DNA from: Myxococcales bacterium | Lineage (GTDB): Bacteria > Myxococcota_A > UBA9042 > GCA-2863065 | Assembly (NCBI GenBank): GCA_018780435.1 | Contig: JADMJS010000377.1 | Coordinates: 1-37,018 of the forward strand | Length of the DNA stretch: 37,018 nucleotides | Direction: 5' to 3' | In this document: positions 27,711 to 35,144 of the stretch, piece by piece | Numbering within the stretch: position 1 is the first letter of the stretch | Layout of the letters: the number at the start of each line of letters is the position of its first letter | Notes under the pieces: generated by a model | What the model was told of the DNA's origin: nothing | Seen by the model: the letters and a program-made list of their open reading frames with translations, nothing else | The model's database searches: none | Made by a program: the position numbers and the translations under genes

Positions 27711-28520
27711 TCAGTCGTCGTCGGGCTCGCCGCGTTTGGCGCTGTTCTCGGTCATCTTCTTGGTGAAGTGGCGCCGAATCTTGGCCTTCAGCGTCTTGAC
27801 GGCCTGGGCGTGGAGCTGCGAGACGCGGGACTCGGTGACGTCGAGCACCTTCCCGATCTCCTTCAGGTTCATGCTGTCGAAGTAGTAGAGCGTGATCACG
27901 ATCCGCTGCTTCTCCGGAAGGTTCTCGACCTGTTCGGCGACCACTTCGCGGAGCCGCCGGAAGTGGACGGCCACGCCCGGATCGATGGCCTTCGGGTCGC
28001 GGAGAAATTGCGTGAGCGAACGCCGTTCGCCTTCGTCGTTGACGCCGAGGTCTTCGAAGGAGAGGAGCAGGATCGGCTGAAGCTTGTGGAGGACCTGGTG
28101 GTACTCCTCAAGCGACACCCCGAGCTCCTTGGCGACCTCGTCGTCGGTCGCCTCCCGACCGAGATCCCGACGGAGCTTACGCTGCGTGAGGTCGAGGCGG
28201 GCGCTCTGACGACGAACGGTGCGGGAGACCCAATCCATCGAGCGGAGCTCGTCGAGGATGGCGCCGCGTATTCGGATCTCGGCGTACTTGCGGAAGCTGT
28301 TGGACTTCTCCGCGTCGTACTTGTCGATGGCATCGATGAGCCCGATGACCCCGGCCGAGATCAGGTCGTTGCGTTCGACGCTGCTCGGAAGCCGAGCGGC
28401 GATCTTCGCCGCCACCATTTTGGCGAGTGGCAGGTACTCTTCGATGATGGCATCACGCGGAACGCCGCGGATATCATCCTCGAACGCTCGGGCAGGCTCC
28501 ATGGGGGTGTCCTCGGACAT
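27711..28520 (-). CDS. FliA/WhiG-type (sigma-28 family) RNA polymerase sigma factor
   Basis: 269 aa from ATG 28520. A second ATG at 28502 has GAGGA 7 nt upstream and may be the real start (263 aa). Region 2 includes LPSSVERNDLISAGVIGLIDA and KYDAEKSNSFRKYAEIRIRG. Region 3 includes DWVSRTVRRQSARL and the FEDLGVN loop, and region 4 covers QRIVITLYYFDSMNLKEIG and TESRVSQLHAQAVKTLK. All are canonical for the FliA/WhiG group, which controls flagellar genes in motile bacteria or sporulation and development in Streptomyces. No flagellar, chemotaxis or FlgM gene is present in this window. A strong promoter (28628-28657) drives it. Confidence 0.93.
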   Translation of the reverse strand: MSEDTPMEPARAFEDDIRGVPRDAIIEEYLPLAKMVAAKIAARLPSSVERNDLISAGVIGLIDAIDKYDAEKSNSFRKYAEIRIRGAILDELRSMDWVSRTVRRQSARLDLTQRKLRRDLGREATDDEVAKELGVSLEEYHQVLHKLQPILLLSFEDLGVNDEGERRSLTQFLRDPKAIDPGVAVHFRRLREVVAEQVENLPEKQRIVITLYYFDSMNLKEIGKVLDVTESRVSQLHAQAVKTLKAKIRRHFTKKMTENSAKRGEPDDD

Positions 28521-28627
28521 CGAAGCGTTGTCGACTCAAAGCGGGGCGCCTTCGAAACGCCAACCGGGAGGCCGGGAGGCCGTCGCGCCCACGAGCTGTA
28601 CCTGCGGATCATCCGGCAGGACGCATC

Positions 28628-28657
28628 ATCATAGGAAACCCCACGTGAGACTGTCAA
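28628..28657 (-). promoter_or_regulatory. Sigma-70-type promoter TTGACA-N18-TATGAT for the FliA/WhiG-type gene
   Basis: On the minus strand TTGACA (28657-28652) is a perfect -35 and TATGAT (28633-28628) matches 5 of 6 of the -10, with an 18-nt spacer. Transcription should start near 28621, giving a leader of about 100 nt to ATG 28520. The -35 lies inside the beginning of the divergent lipoprotein gene and the spacer covers that gene's ribosome-binding site and GTG start. Confidence 0.6.
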
Positions 28658-31260
28658 TTTACACGGCGATGGCGTGGCGAGCTTCGGTCGCGCTGGGCAT
28701 CACGGTCGGACCACTGAGCTGCAACCAGTCGTCCGCGATCCCGACGGGCCCATCTGACGCGAGCGGCCTCCCCGACGTCACGGACGCCGCCATGGACGCT
28801 GACGACATCGCGGTCTTTGACCTCGACACGCCGCTGGACACGAGCGCCGACGCGGAGGAGCTGGCGGACCTCTTCGAGCTCGACGCCGCTCAACCCGACT
28901 CGCAGGAACCCGACGCGCAGGAACTCGAAACGGTGGCGCCCGACCTGGTCGCCCCGGACGCGAGCGACGCGTCTCCGCCCGACTCGGAGATGGAGGACGC
29001 GGGCGATGTCGAGGAGCTCTGCGGCAACGGCGTCATCGACTTCGACGAGGTTTGCGACGACGGCGGCGTCTTCGACCGCTGTACGCCCGACTGCGCGGGG
29101 GTCATCGACGCCGGCGAAACCGTCGGCTTCGGCGCGACCCGCAGCGTCGAACTCCTCCCGACCTCGAACGGCGCCGTCACGGCCGTCGTCTCCACGGGCG
29201 ACGCGGCGCAGCTCTCAGCGCTGCTCGACGCGCCGTGGAAAGCCCTCGATGGCGCCACCGAGACCACCGATCTGCTCTACGACGCCTACTTCGGCTACCG
29301 CACGGCGACGGGCGGCGCGTGGCTGCGCGACGTGCCCGTGACGTCGTCGGGCTACGTGCCCGGGACCGGCATCGCCCGAGTGGCGCAGCAACACGGGGGG
29401 CTCACTTTCGAGACCTATTGGTTCGCCCCCTTTGCGACGGTCCCTGGCGAAGAGAGCGACCGGGCGGTCGTCGGGCTTCTCCGCATCACGGCGTCGAGCG
29501 GGCCCGTGAGCCAGCTGAGGTGCCACTCGCTCTGGAACCTCCACCTCGGCGGCCCGTCGGGCCCCGGCACCGAAGCCGTGGCGGCGCTCGCGGGCAAACG
29601 CCTCGTCGAGACCGGCTCCGGTCGCACCGTCGTCTACGACAGCCTCGCGAGCGACGGGCTCTGGATGACCTCCGACGGCGGTGGCGGGCCCGCCAATCCC
29701 TACGTCCTGGCTGGTCAAGGGGCGACGTTCGACGACATCGTGAGCGCCCCGGGGGAGGACCGCGTCGTCGGTTTCGAGAACCGCTTCGGCGACGTGGCGG
29801 CGGGCGAGTCGCGCTGGTGCGGCGTCGTGTCGCGGCTTCAGCCCATCGCTGACCCCGCGGCACTCCCGGCGCCGTCCCGCGCTGCGGCGGCCTGGCTCGC
29901 GGCCGAGGAGTCCTTCTGGAGCGCTTTTCATGCCAGCGGAGACGCGTTCGTGGGGGCGTCGCCCACCGAGGCGGCGCTCGCGCGGCAATCGGCGGCGGTG
30001 CTCAAGATGGCGCAGGTCTCGGAGAAAGCCGCGTGCCCGACCGGGCGCTGTCAGGGGCAACTGTTGGCGTCCCTCCCACCGGGCCAATGGCACATCACCT
30101 GGGTGCGCGACCTCGCCTACGCCGTCCTCGGGCTGCTCGCGGCGGGTCACGAGCCCGAAGCCGCCGCGGCGCTCGACTTCCTCGTGAAGGCGGAGGTGCG
30201 GCGTCTGCCCGACGGGAGGCCCTACTACCAGGCGATTCACCTCGAAGGGGACGACGCGTCGCCAGGCATTTGGGGCCTTGGGATCCCGCTAACTGGGGGG
30301 CTTCGACTGTCGTTGGCGCGTTACTTCGGCGGCGGGCTCGAGGAGTCAGACGAGAACGCCGCGGGGCCGAACCTCGAGCTCGACAACCTCGGGCTCTTCC
30401 TCTGGGCGCTCGACGCCGCGCGTGTCGCGGGCGCCTTGACACCGGCGCAGGAGGAGTCCGCCTGGACCTTCGCCACGGCTGGGGTCGCGGACGTGCTCGT
30501 CCAGCTCATCGACCCTGCGTCCGGCCTCCTGGTCCCGGATTCGTCGATTTGGGAGCGCCACTTCTGCCCTCACGGCGCGTGCGATGAGCCCGAGACTCGT
30601 AAGCGACACGCGTATTCCGCGATCACGGCGGCGTACGGCCTGCGTCGACTCGGGGTGTGGGCGGCGACGCGGGGGGACACCGCCCGGGCTGAGCTCTACG
30701 GCGCCCGGGCGGCATCGCTCACGCTGTCCATTCGAGAGAGTCTCGGCAAGGCGGTCCCCGGGCTCGCCCGGCCGGTGATCGCGGGCAACGTCGAAGAGCT
30801 CCCCTATGAGGTCTATTACCTCGACGGGGCTGCCATCGAAGCGGTGAACTTCGGCCTCGTCCACCCCACTGAAGCGCTCGCGTTCGGGACGGCCGACGCC
30901 TTCGACGCACACCTCCGCATCGGCGCGCACTCGCCCGGCTACCGGCGCAACGACGACCCGACCTGGTACGACCACCAGGAGTGGGTCTTCGTGGACCTCC
31001 GCGTTGCCTCGGCGCTACGGCGGATGGGGCAGCTCGGCCGCGCGAACACGCTCTTCGACTGGGTCACATCAGTCGGGACCGCGAACGCGGGACTCATCCC
31101 GGAGCTCTTGAGCGATGGCGTCTTCGACCCCTCAAGCGAAGACGCGTCGAGCGGCGCTGACCCGGGGGGCCTCGCGCAGGGGGCGTGGCCCATGGCGGGT
31201 TTCGGTGCCGGCGCGTGGCTCCTCGGGCTCCGAGACAAGCTCGGCGGCGACGCGTTCTGA
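28645..31260 (+). CDS. Lipoprotein with GH15-like (glucoamylase-type) alpha/alpha-barrel domain
   Basis: 871 aa. GTG 28645 is chosen because AGGA stands 8 nt upstream; the resulting N-terminus MRLSIYTAMAWRA...GPLSC gives a charged start and a lipobox at C26. An Asp/Glu/Pro-rich linker fills about 30-125, then CGNGVIDFDEVCDDGG (126-141) matches a Myxococcota Cys module. Residues about 160-460 are beta-rich. From about 480 the helical GH15-type barrel shows WVRDLAYAVLGLLAAGH (485), SSIWERHF (632, candidate general acid Glu) and YDHQEWVFVDL (775). GH15 enzymes release glucose from starch-like glycans or act on trehalose/dextran. The catalytic base could not be placed with certainty, so activity is probable but not proven. 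Confidence 0.78.
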   Translation: MRLSIYTAMAWRASVALGITVGPLSCNQSSAIPTGPSDASGLPDVTDAAMDADDIAVFDLDTPLDTSADAEELADLFELDAAQPDSQEPDAQELETVAPDLVAPDASDASPPDSEMEDAGDVEELCGNGVIDFDEVCDDGGVFDRCTPDCAGVIDAGETVGFGATRSVELLPTSNGAVTAVVSTGDAAQLSALLDAPWKALDGATETTDLLYDAYFGYRTATGGAWLRDVPVTSSGYVPGTGIARVAQQHGGLTFETYWFAPFATVPGEESDRAVVGLLRITASSGPVSQLRCHSLWNLHLGGPSGPGTEAVAALAGKRLVETGSGRTVVYDSLASDGLWMTSDGGGGPANPYVLAGQGATFDDIVSAPGEDRVVGFENRFGDVAAGESRWCGVVSRLQPIADPAALPAPSRAAAAWLAAEESFWSAFHASGDAFVGASPTEAALARQSAAVLKMAQVSEKAACPTGRCQGQLLASLPPGQWHITWVRDLAYAVLGLLAAGHEPEAAAALDFLVKAEVRRLPDGRPYYQAIHLEGDDASPGIWGLGIPLTGGLRLSLARYFGGGLEESDENAAGPNLELDNLGLFLWALDAARVAGALTPAQEESAWTFATAGVADVLVQLIDPASGLLVPDSSIWERHFCPHGACDEPETRKRHAYSAITAAYGLRRLGVWAATRGDTARAELYGARAASLTLSIRESLGKAVPGLARPVIAGNVEELPYEVYYLDGAAIEAVNFGLVHPTEALAFGTADAFDAHLRIGAHSPGYRRNDDPTWYDHQEWVFVDLRVASALRRMGQLGRANTLFDWVTSVGTANAGLIPELLSDGVFDPSSEDASSGADPGGLAQGAWPMAGFGAGAWLLGLRDKLGGDAF

Positions 31261-31317
31261 GCGTCTCTCGGGGCATCGCTGAACCGGCACGCGCCGGGGA
31301 GTCGCCCTGTGGAAAAG

Positions 31318-31346
31318 TTGAAGCGCCTGTCCGCGGCCCCTAGACT
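31318..31346 (+). promoter_or_regulatory. Candidate promoter TTGAAG-N17-TAGACT
   Basis: TTGAAG (31318-31323) and TAGACT (31341-31346) are separated by exactly 17 nt. The key T, A and final T of the -10 are present. Transcription would start around 31353, giving a leader of about 97 nt for the gene at 31450. It lies just beyond the end of the GH15-like gene. Confidence 0.5.
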
Positions 31347-31449
31347 TCGGGGCGCGCCTCTGGAGCGTGCCAGACCCCGACTCCGGTTCGCTCCCCGCGT
31401 CAACTCGCGCCTGGACGTACCACCCGGCACCGCTGCCGAAGGACCCGAA

Positions 31450-32118
31450 ATGGTTTCCCTCTTTGTCTCCTTGTCATCCCTCGTCGTCAGCGCTCAAGCG
31501 GATTGCGACGGCGTGACCCCACCCGAGGGGCGTTGCGAAAACGAGCGCCGCGTCACGTGGTGCGAAGGCGGCCACCAGAAGCACTTCGACTGTCCCGAGG
31601 ACACGGTCTGCGCCTGGAACGACATGCTCCCAGGCTTCGATTGTGTCCTCGCGCCCTGTAGCCGTGACCTCGACGGCGATGGGACCTGGGAGGACATCCC
31701 GCCGACCGGGCTGTGCCACGTCGAGCGGCTGGTCTGGTGCGCGAGTGGCCGGGTCAAAGAGCTCTCGTGCGCCGAGAGCGCGGTCTGCGGCTGGAACGAC
31801 GAGCTTGGCGCCTACGACTGCATCTCGGGCGACCCCGCCGCCCCTGGCGAGGACGTGGAGGCGAGCGCCGACGTGTCCGAGGTTAGCGACGACGACGCCG
31901 GCACCTCGCCGCAGCCCGGTGGTGACGCCTCAGGGAGTGACGCGTTCGCGGGACCGGTTCAGTACGACGACGTCGGCACGGCGACGCCCACTGCCCCGGT
32001 CGCCACGGCCGGATGTGGTGTGGCGGCGACGCGTGCCTCCGGTGCGGCGTTCGCGGTCAGCGCCCTCACGTGGATGCTCTTCTTCGGCCTCCGTGTCGCG
32101 CGTCGGTCCTCCTCCTGA
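31450..32118 (+). CDS. MYXO-CTERM-type surface protein with two five-Cys modules
   Basis: 222 aa from ATG 31450, with AAGGA (31438-31442) upstream. The open frame extends further 5', but only this start gives a signal peptide (MVSLFVSLSSLVVSAQA). Two tandem modules follow, residues about 24-65 and 84-124. Each has five Cys at matching spacing and shares (V)xWC, VCxWND and a final DC. An Asp-Gly-rich loop resembling a Ca-binding site (DLDGDG) separates them. An acidic Ser/Asp/Ala linker leads to the tail TAGCGVAAT, one hydrophobic span and RVARRSSS, which resembles a MYXO-CTERM signal. It should be anchored at the surface; ligand or partner unknown. Confidence 0.82.
   Translation: MVSLFVSLSSLVVSAQADCDGVTPPEGRCENERRVTWCEGGHQKHFDCPEDTVCAWNDMLPGFDCVLAPCSRDLDGDGTWEDIPPTGLCHVERLVWCASGRVKELSCAESAVCGWNDELGAYDCISGDPAAPGEDVEASADVSEVSDDDAGTSPQPGGDASGSDAFAGPVQYDDVGTATPTAPVATAGCGVAATRASGAAFAVSALTWMLFFGLRVARRSSS
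31519..31821 (+). repeat. Tandem duplication of a ~40-residue Cys module
   Basis: Copy 1 covers about 31519-31644 and copy 2 about 31699-31821. Cys positions in the protein are 29, 38, 48, 54, 65 and 89, 97, 107, 113, 124, so spacings are 9-10-6-11 and 8-10-6-11. The sequence similarity is clear (PPxGxC, WC, VCxWND, DC), indicating internal duplication. Confidence 0.75.
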
Positions 32119-32267
32119 AAGGCCCGTCTCTAGGGCAACGTCATCGCCACGGCGGGCTCGCCACAACACCGCGAACGCCCTCTTCGAACGACGAAGCGCC
32201 CAGTCGTACTTGAATATGGACGTCTTTCCTGGCAGATCGCGCCCTCCGCGCAGGAGACCTGATCGAC

Positions 32268-34217
32268 GTGTCCACCGAAATTCAATCCATGGCCTCTAGT
32301 GTCCCCTCGCCGGGACACGCCGCGCACTTCGGCGGTTTCCTGCCTGCCCACTTCCAATCCTACGAGGAGCACAAGTGGGCCAAAGGCACTTTCAACCGTG
32401 AACGAACGGCCGTTCATGAGCTCGCTCTCGCGCTGATGAACATCGCGCGTGACGGCATGTCGGCTCCCGAGGAGACCCCGGGTCCCGAGCTCGCCCTCGA
32501 AGCCAGCTCCGACCACCCCTCGGTGCTCAACGGCTGGCGTGTCGATGCCAAGTGGGTCTACCTCGTGCGCCCTCCTGCCGAACGTGAGCGGCTCCACCGC
32601 CTCTTCGTGGCCGAACGTGCGGCGGCCGGTGTCCCCGTCGATCCGATTGGCTTTCAGTCCGAGGCCACCATCGCCCTCACCCTCGACCTGACGGGCCTCG
32701 ATCTGTCGCTGCGTCTCCACCGACACGCGGCGCTCGATCGCCACAACCTGTCGGCGCTGCTCCGCACCGAAGACGGCGCCCGCGCATTCCTGGCCACGCT
32801 GCGCGCGTTGCCGGACACGTTCACCGTCACCGTCGGGCCGGACGTGCGCGTCGCGGCCACCGCGGACGCGGAGTACGTCGATCTCGTCGGGCAACGCCTC
32901 GGCCCGGACGGCGACAACATCGCCATCGGTCGCCACTTCGGCCGCTCCGAGCCCGTCACCGGGACGTCCGAGCTCGGCGCCTTGTGCCATGAGACCGTCG
33001 CCGCCCTCCTGCCGCTCTACCGGCAAGCCCGGTGGAGCCCCGAACACGACGCTGTCGGCGTCGACCTGCAGCTCGTCTCGACCCCGGCCGCCTCGGCGAG
33101 CTCGGGCGACGCGCTCAGCGAGTCAGCGGCGCACGACGCCACCCCCGTCGAGCCGTCCGCGCCCGCGGTGCCGGCTGCATCCGAGGGCTCCGCCGAGCGA
33201 CCGGGCCGCAGCTACCGCCCGGCGTGGTCGGAAGGGAAAGCGCCCGGACCGGCGCCTGCACCGCGAGACCGCGGGCCCTCGGCGCGTGTGCGAGAGCGGG
33301 CTGCCGCCATCGTCGAAGAGGCGGGCACGTGGGCTTACAAGGGCCCCGTACGGGCGGCCCCGACCCCACCTGAGCCCGCGCCGCGTGATGGCGACCGACC
33401 TCGGGGGGACAGGCCGCACGGGGATCGTCCGCACGGGGATCGTCCGCATGGGGATAGGCCGCACGGGGATCGTCCGCACGGGGATAGGCCGCACGGGGAT
33501 AGGCCGCACGGGGCGGGTCCAGATCGTCAAGGTCCGCGGCGAGACGATCGCGGACCGGGCGGCCGTGGACCCGAACGCCGTCCTGATGAACGAGGCCCTC
33601 AGGGCCGTGGACCGAACGATCGTGGGCCGGGCCCCCGACCGGACGACCGCGGCGCCCAGGGTCGCGGCCCGAACGATCGCGGCCCGAACGATCGCGGCCC
33701 GAATGATCGCGGCCCGAACGACCGCGGCCCGAACGATCGCGGCCCGAACGACCGCGGCCCGAACGACCGCGGCCCGAACGATCGCGGTGGCCGCCCGCAG
33801 GGTGGCGGTCCGCGTCGCGACGGTGGCCCCGGCGATCGTGGCCCCCGCCACGATGGCCGCGGCCCTGGCCGTCCGAACGACGGCGGACCCGGCCCCCGTC
33901 CTGACGACCCGAACGCCCGGGGCCCCCGGCCTCATGATCGTGGCCCGCGTCAAGACGGCGGCCGTCCACCGCAGGGTGGCGGTCCCGGCGACGGGGGCGC
34001 ACCGAATCGGCGTCGTGACGTCGAGCCGACGTGGGTCGATGCCGCTGGCGACGTCGACGTACGCGATCACGTCCGCGTGACGGCGGGCCTCTTCGCCGGG
34101 AAGGTCGGTCAGGTCGTCGAGATGTCCGTGAAGGGCAAGTTCAAGGTCGTCCTCGGTGAGGGCGCCATGAAGATCGAAGTCGGCCGCGACGCGCTCTCGA
34201 AGGTGGCGCCGGGCTGA
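32268..34217 (+). CDS. Repeat-rich, disordered KOW-domain protein (predicted nucleic-acid binding)
   Basis: 649 aa from GTG 32268 with AGGAG 11 nt upstream; an ATG at 32289 is an alternative. Residues 1-260 form a compact soluble domain with no recognised family. Residues about 270-380 are Ala/Pro/Ser-rich. From 380 to about 590 the chain is extremely biased to Gly, Arg, Asp, Pro, Asn and His: seven GDRPH copies, then RGP/DRG variants and eight RGPND copies. The last 50 residues hold a KOW motif (HVRVTAGLFAGKVGQVVEM, about 604-622), the RNA/ribosome-binding fold of NusG, Spt5 and ribosomal proteins. The repeats resemble Arg-Gly-rich disordered segments that bind RNA or form condensates. No signal peptide, so probably cytoplasmic. 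It is convergent with the gene at 34260. Confidence 0.85.
   Translation: MSTEIQSMASSVPSPGHAAHFGGFLPAHFQSYEEHKWAKGTFNRERTAVHELALALMNIARDGMSAPEETPGPELALEASSDHPSVLNGWRVDAKWVYLVRPPAERERLHRLFVAERAAAGVPVDPIGFQSEATIALTLDLTGLDLSLRLHRHAALDRHNLSALLRTEDGARAFLATLRALPDTFTVTVGPDVRVAATADAEYVDLVGQRLGPDGDNIAIGRHFGRSEPVTGTSELGALCHETVAALLPLYRQARWSPEHDAVGVDLQLVSTPAASASSGDALSESAAHDATPVEPSAPAVPAASEGSAERPGRSYRPAWSEGKAPGPAPAPRDRGPSARVRERAAAIVEEAGTWAYKGPVRAAPTPPEPAPRDGDRPRGDRPHGDRPHGDRPHGDRPHGDRPHGDRPHGDRPHGAGPDRQGPRRDDRGPGGRGPERRPDERGPQGRGPNDRGPGPRPDDRGAQGRGPNDRGPNDRGPNDRGPNDRGPNDRGPNDRGPNDRGPNDRGGRPQGGGPRRDGGPGDRGPRHDGRGPGRPNDGGPGPRPDDPNARGPRPHDRGPRQDGGRPPQGGGPGDGGAPNRRRDVEPTWVDAAGDVDVRDHVRVTAGLFAGKVGQVVEMSVKGKFKVVLGEGAMKIEVGRDALSKVAPG
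33405..33509 (+). repeat. Seven tandem 15-nt units encoding GDRPH
   Basis: Perfect 15-nt periodicity. Two main variants alternate, differing in the Arg codon (CGT with a preceding GAT, or AGG): the order is AGG, CGT, CGT, AGG, CGT, AGG, AGG. One unit has CAT instead of CAC for His. A related GDRPR unit precedes them at 33390. Confidence 0.9.
33663..33782 (+). repeat. Eight tandem 15-nt units encoding RGPND
   Basis: Each unit is CGCGGCCCGAACGAT or a one- to two-base variant (AAT for Asn, GAC for Asp). The high nucleotide identity shows recent duplication and probably slippage. Related degenerate RGP/DRG units flank the block on both sides. Confidence 0.9.
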
Positions 34218-34238
34218 CTCGGGTTCCCTGGACGTGCG

Positions 34239-34255
34239 GCGGCGACAGTCGCCGC
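34239..34255. terminator. Hairpin between convergent genes
   Basis: GCGGCGA (34239-34245), loop CAG, TCGCCGC (34249-34255): a 7-bp perfect stem lies in the 42-nt gap between the KOW gene and the DUF2914 lipoprotein gene. There is no T-run. It could serve both strands. Confidence 0.45.
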
Positions 34256-34259
34256 GCGT

Positions 34260-35144
34260 TCAGCGCACGACGAAGGGAATGTTCTTGATGAGGTTCCCGC
34301 GCGAATCCACGAGGCGGGCGGTCCACTTGCCGGCGAAGTCGGACTCGAGCTTCAAGCTCGACCACGTCCGCCACCCGCTGAGGGACTTGCCGACCTTGAG
34401 GTAGAGCCGGCTCTTCACCTCGTCACCGCGTACCCACTCGATCCCGACCTGGGTGGGCTCACCTGGGTTCTTCACGACGGCGTAGGCGTATATTTTGCCG
34501 GCGCTCAGCTTGAAGCGCGTCCCCGGCTCGACCGGTACGCGTTGCTCGCGATCGACACCCTCCGCCACCACGAACTCGACCACGGTCAAGTCCGAGACCG
34601 ACGCCGTCGCCTCCGTGGGATCGCTCTCGGGGAAGGGAGCGCGTCCCGGAGGGAGCTCGCGGCGTGGGTCGTCGCGTAACGGCGGCGTATCGCGCTTGAC
34701 GGGCGCCGCGCCGCCCGCGGGTTCGTCCACGAACTCGTCATCCACGGGGCGTTTGACCAGGGGGGCGGGTTCGTCCACGGGTTCGTCGGCGCCGGCAGGT
34801 GGGTCGGCCTGCATCGGTGCGGGCCGAATCGGCGGAGGCTCTGGCTCGTCGGCGAGCGCCTCGTCTGCAGGCACGTGCGCGCCTTCGTGGCCCCCGAGGC
34901 GCCCGGTGACCACTCGGGAGTCGCTCTCCGGTTCGGCTTCCGCCGCCGCTGCCTCGGCGCCCCCCGCTTTCTCTCTCGCGAGCTCCGCCAAGAGCTCGGC
35001 CTTCAGCTCCGCTTTGATCTCTTCGCGGAGCGCGGCTTCGTTCGCGGGGGCGGCCTCTCCGGGGGCGCTCGCGTCACCCTCCTTCTTGCCGCACGCCACG
35101 GCCCCGCAGACGAGGAGTGCGAACGTGGCGCGGCGTGCGTTCAC
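34260..35144 (-). CDS. Lipoprotein with C-terminal DUF2914 domain
   Basis: 294 aa from GTG 35144, overlapping the stop of the upstream gene in GTGA. A signal peptide (MNARRATFALLVCGAVAC) has a lipobox-like site at C18. A helical, Ala/Glu/Lys-rich stretch (about 37-65) may form a short coiled coil. A long Pro/Asp/Glu-rich linker runs to about 170. The C-terminal 115 residues fit DUF2914: TVVEFVVAEGV, an Arg/Tyr-rich strand with GIEWVRGDEV, SGWRTWSSLKL, GKWTARLVDSRGN and a final IPFVVR. DUF2914 is probably a beta-sandwich extracytoplasmic domain of unknown role. It is the second gene after the GH39-like lipoprotein. Confidence 0.8.
   Translation of the reverse strand: MNARRATFALLVCGAVACGKKEGDASAPGEAAPANEAALREEIKAELKAELLAELAREKAGGAEAAAAEAEPESDSRVVTGRLGGHEGAHVPADEALADEPEPPPIRPAPMQADPPAGADEPVDEPAPLVKRPVDDEFVDEPAGGAAPVKRDTPPLRDDPRRELPPGRAPFPESDPTEATASVSDLTVVEFVVAEGVDREQRVPVEPGTRFKLSAGKIYAYAVVKNPGEPTQVGIEWVRGDEVKSRLYLKVGKSLSGWRTWSSLKLESDFAGKWTARLVDSRGNLIKNIPFVVR

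Noticed and set aside
33405..33782. Possible CRISPR array
   Set aside because: Units are 15 nt, directly adjacent, without spacers, in frame with a gene, and there are no cas genes.
32989..34080. Long open frames in other phases through the KOW gene repeats, on both strands
   Set aside because: The 15-nt repeats contain no stop in several frames, so these read as monotonous TIAAR/IVRAA-like strings. Only the RGPND/GDRPH frame joins a real N-terminal domain to a KOW motif.
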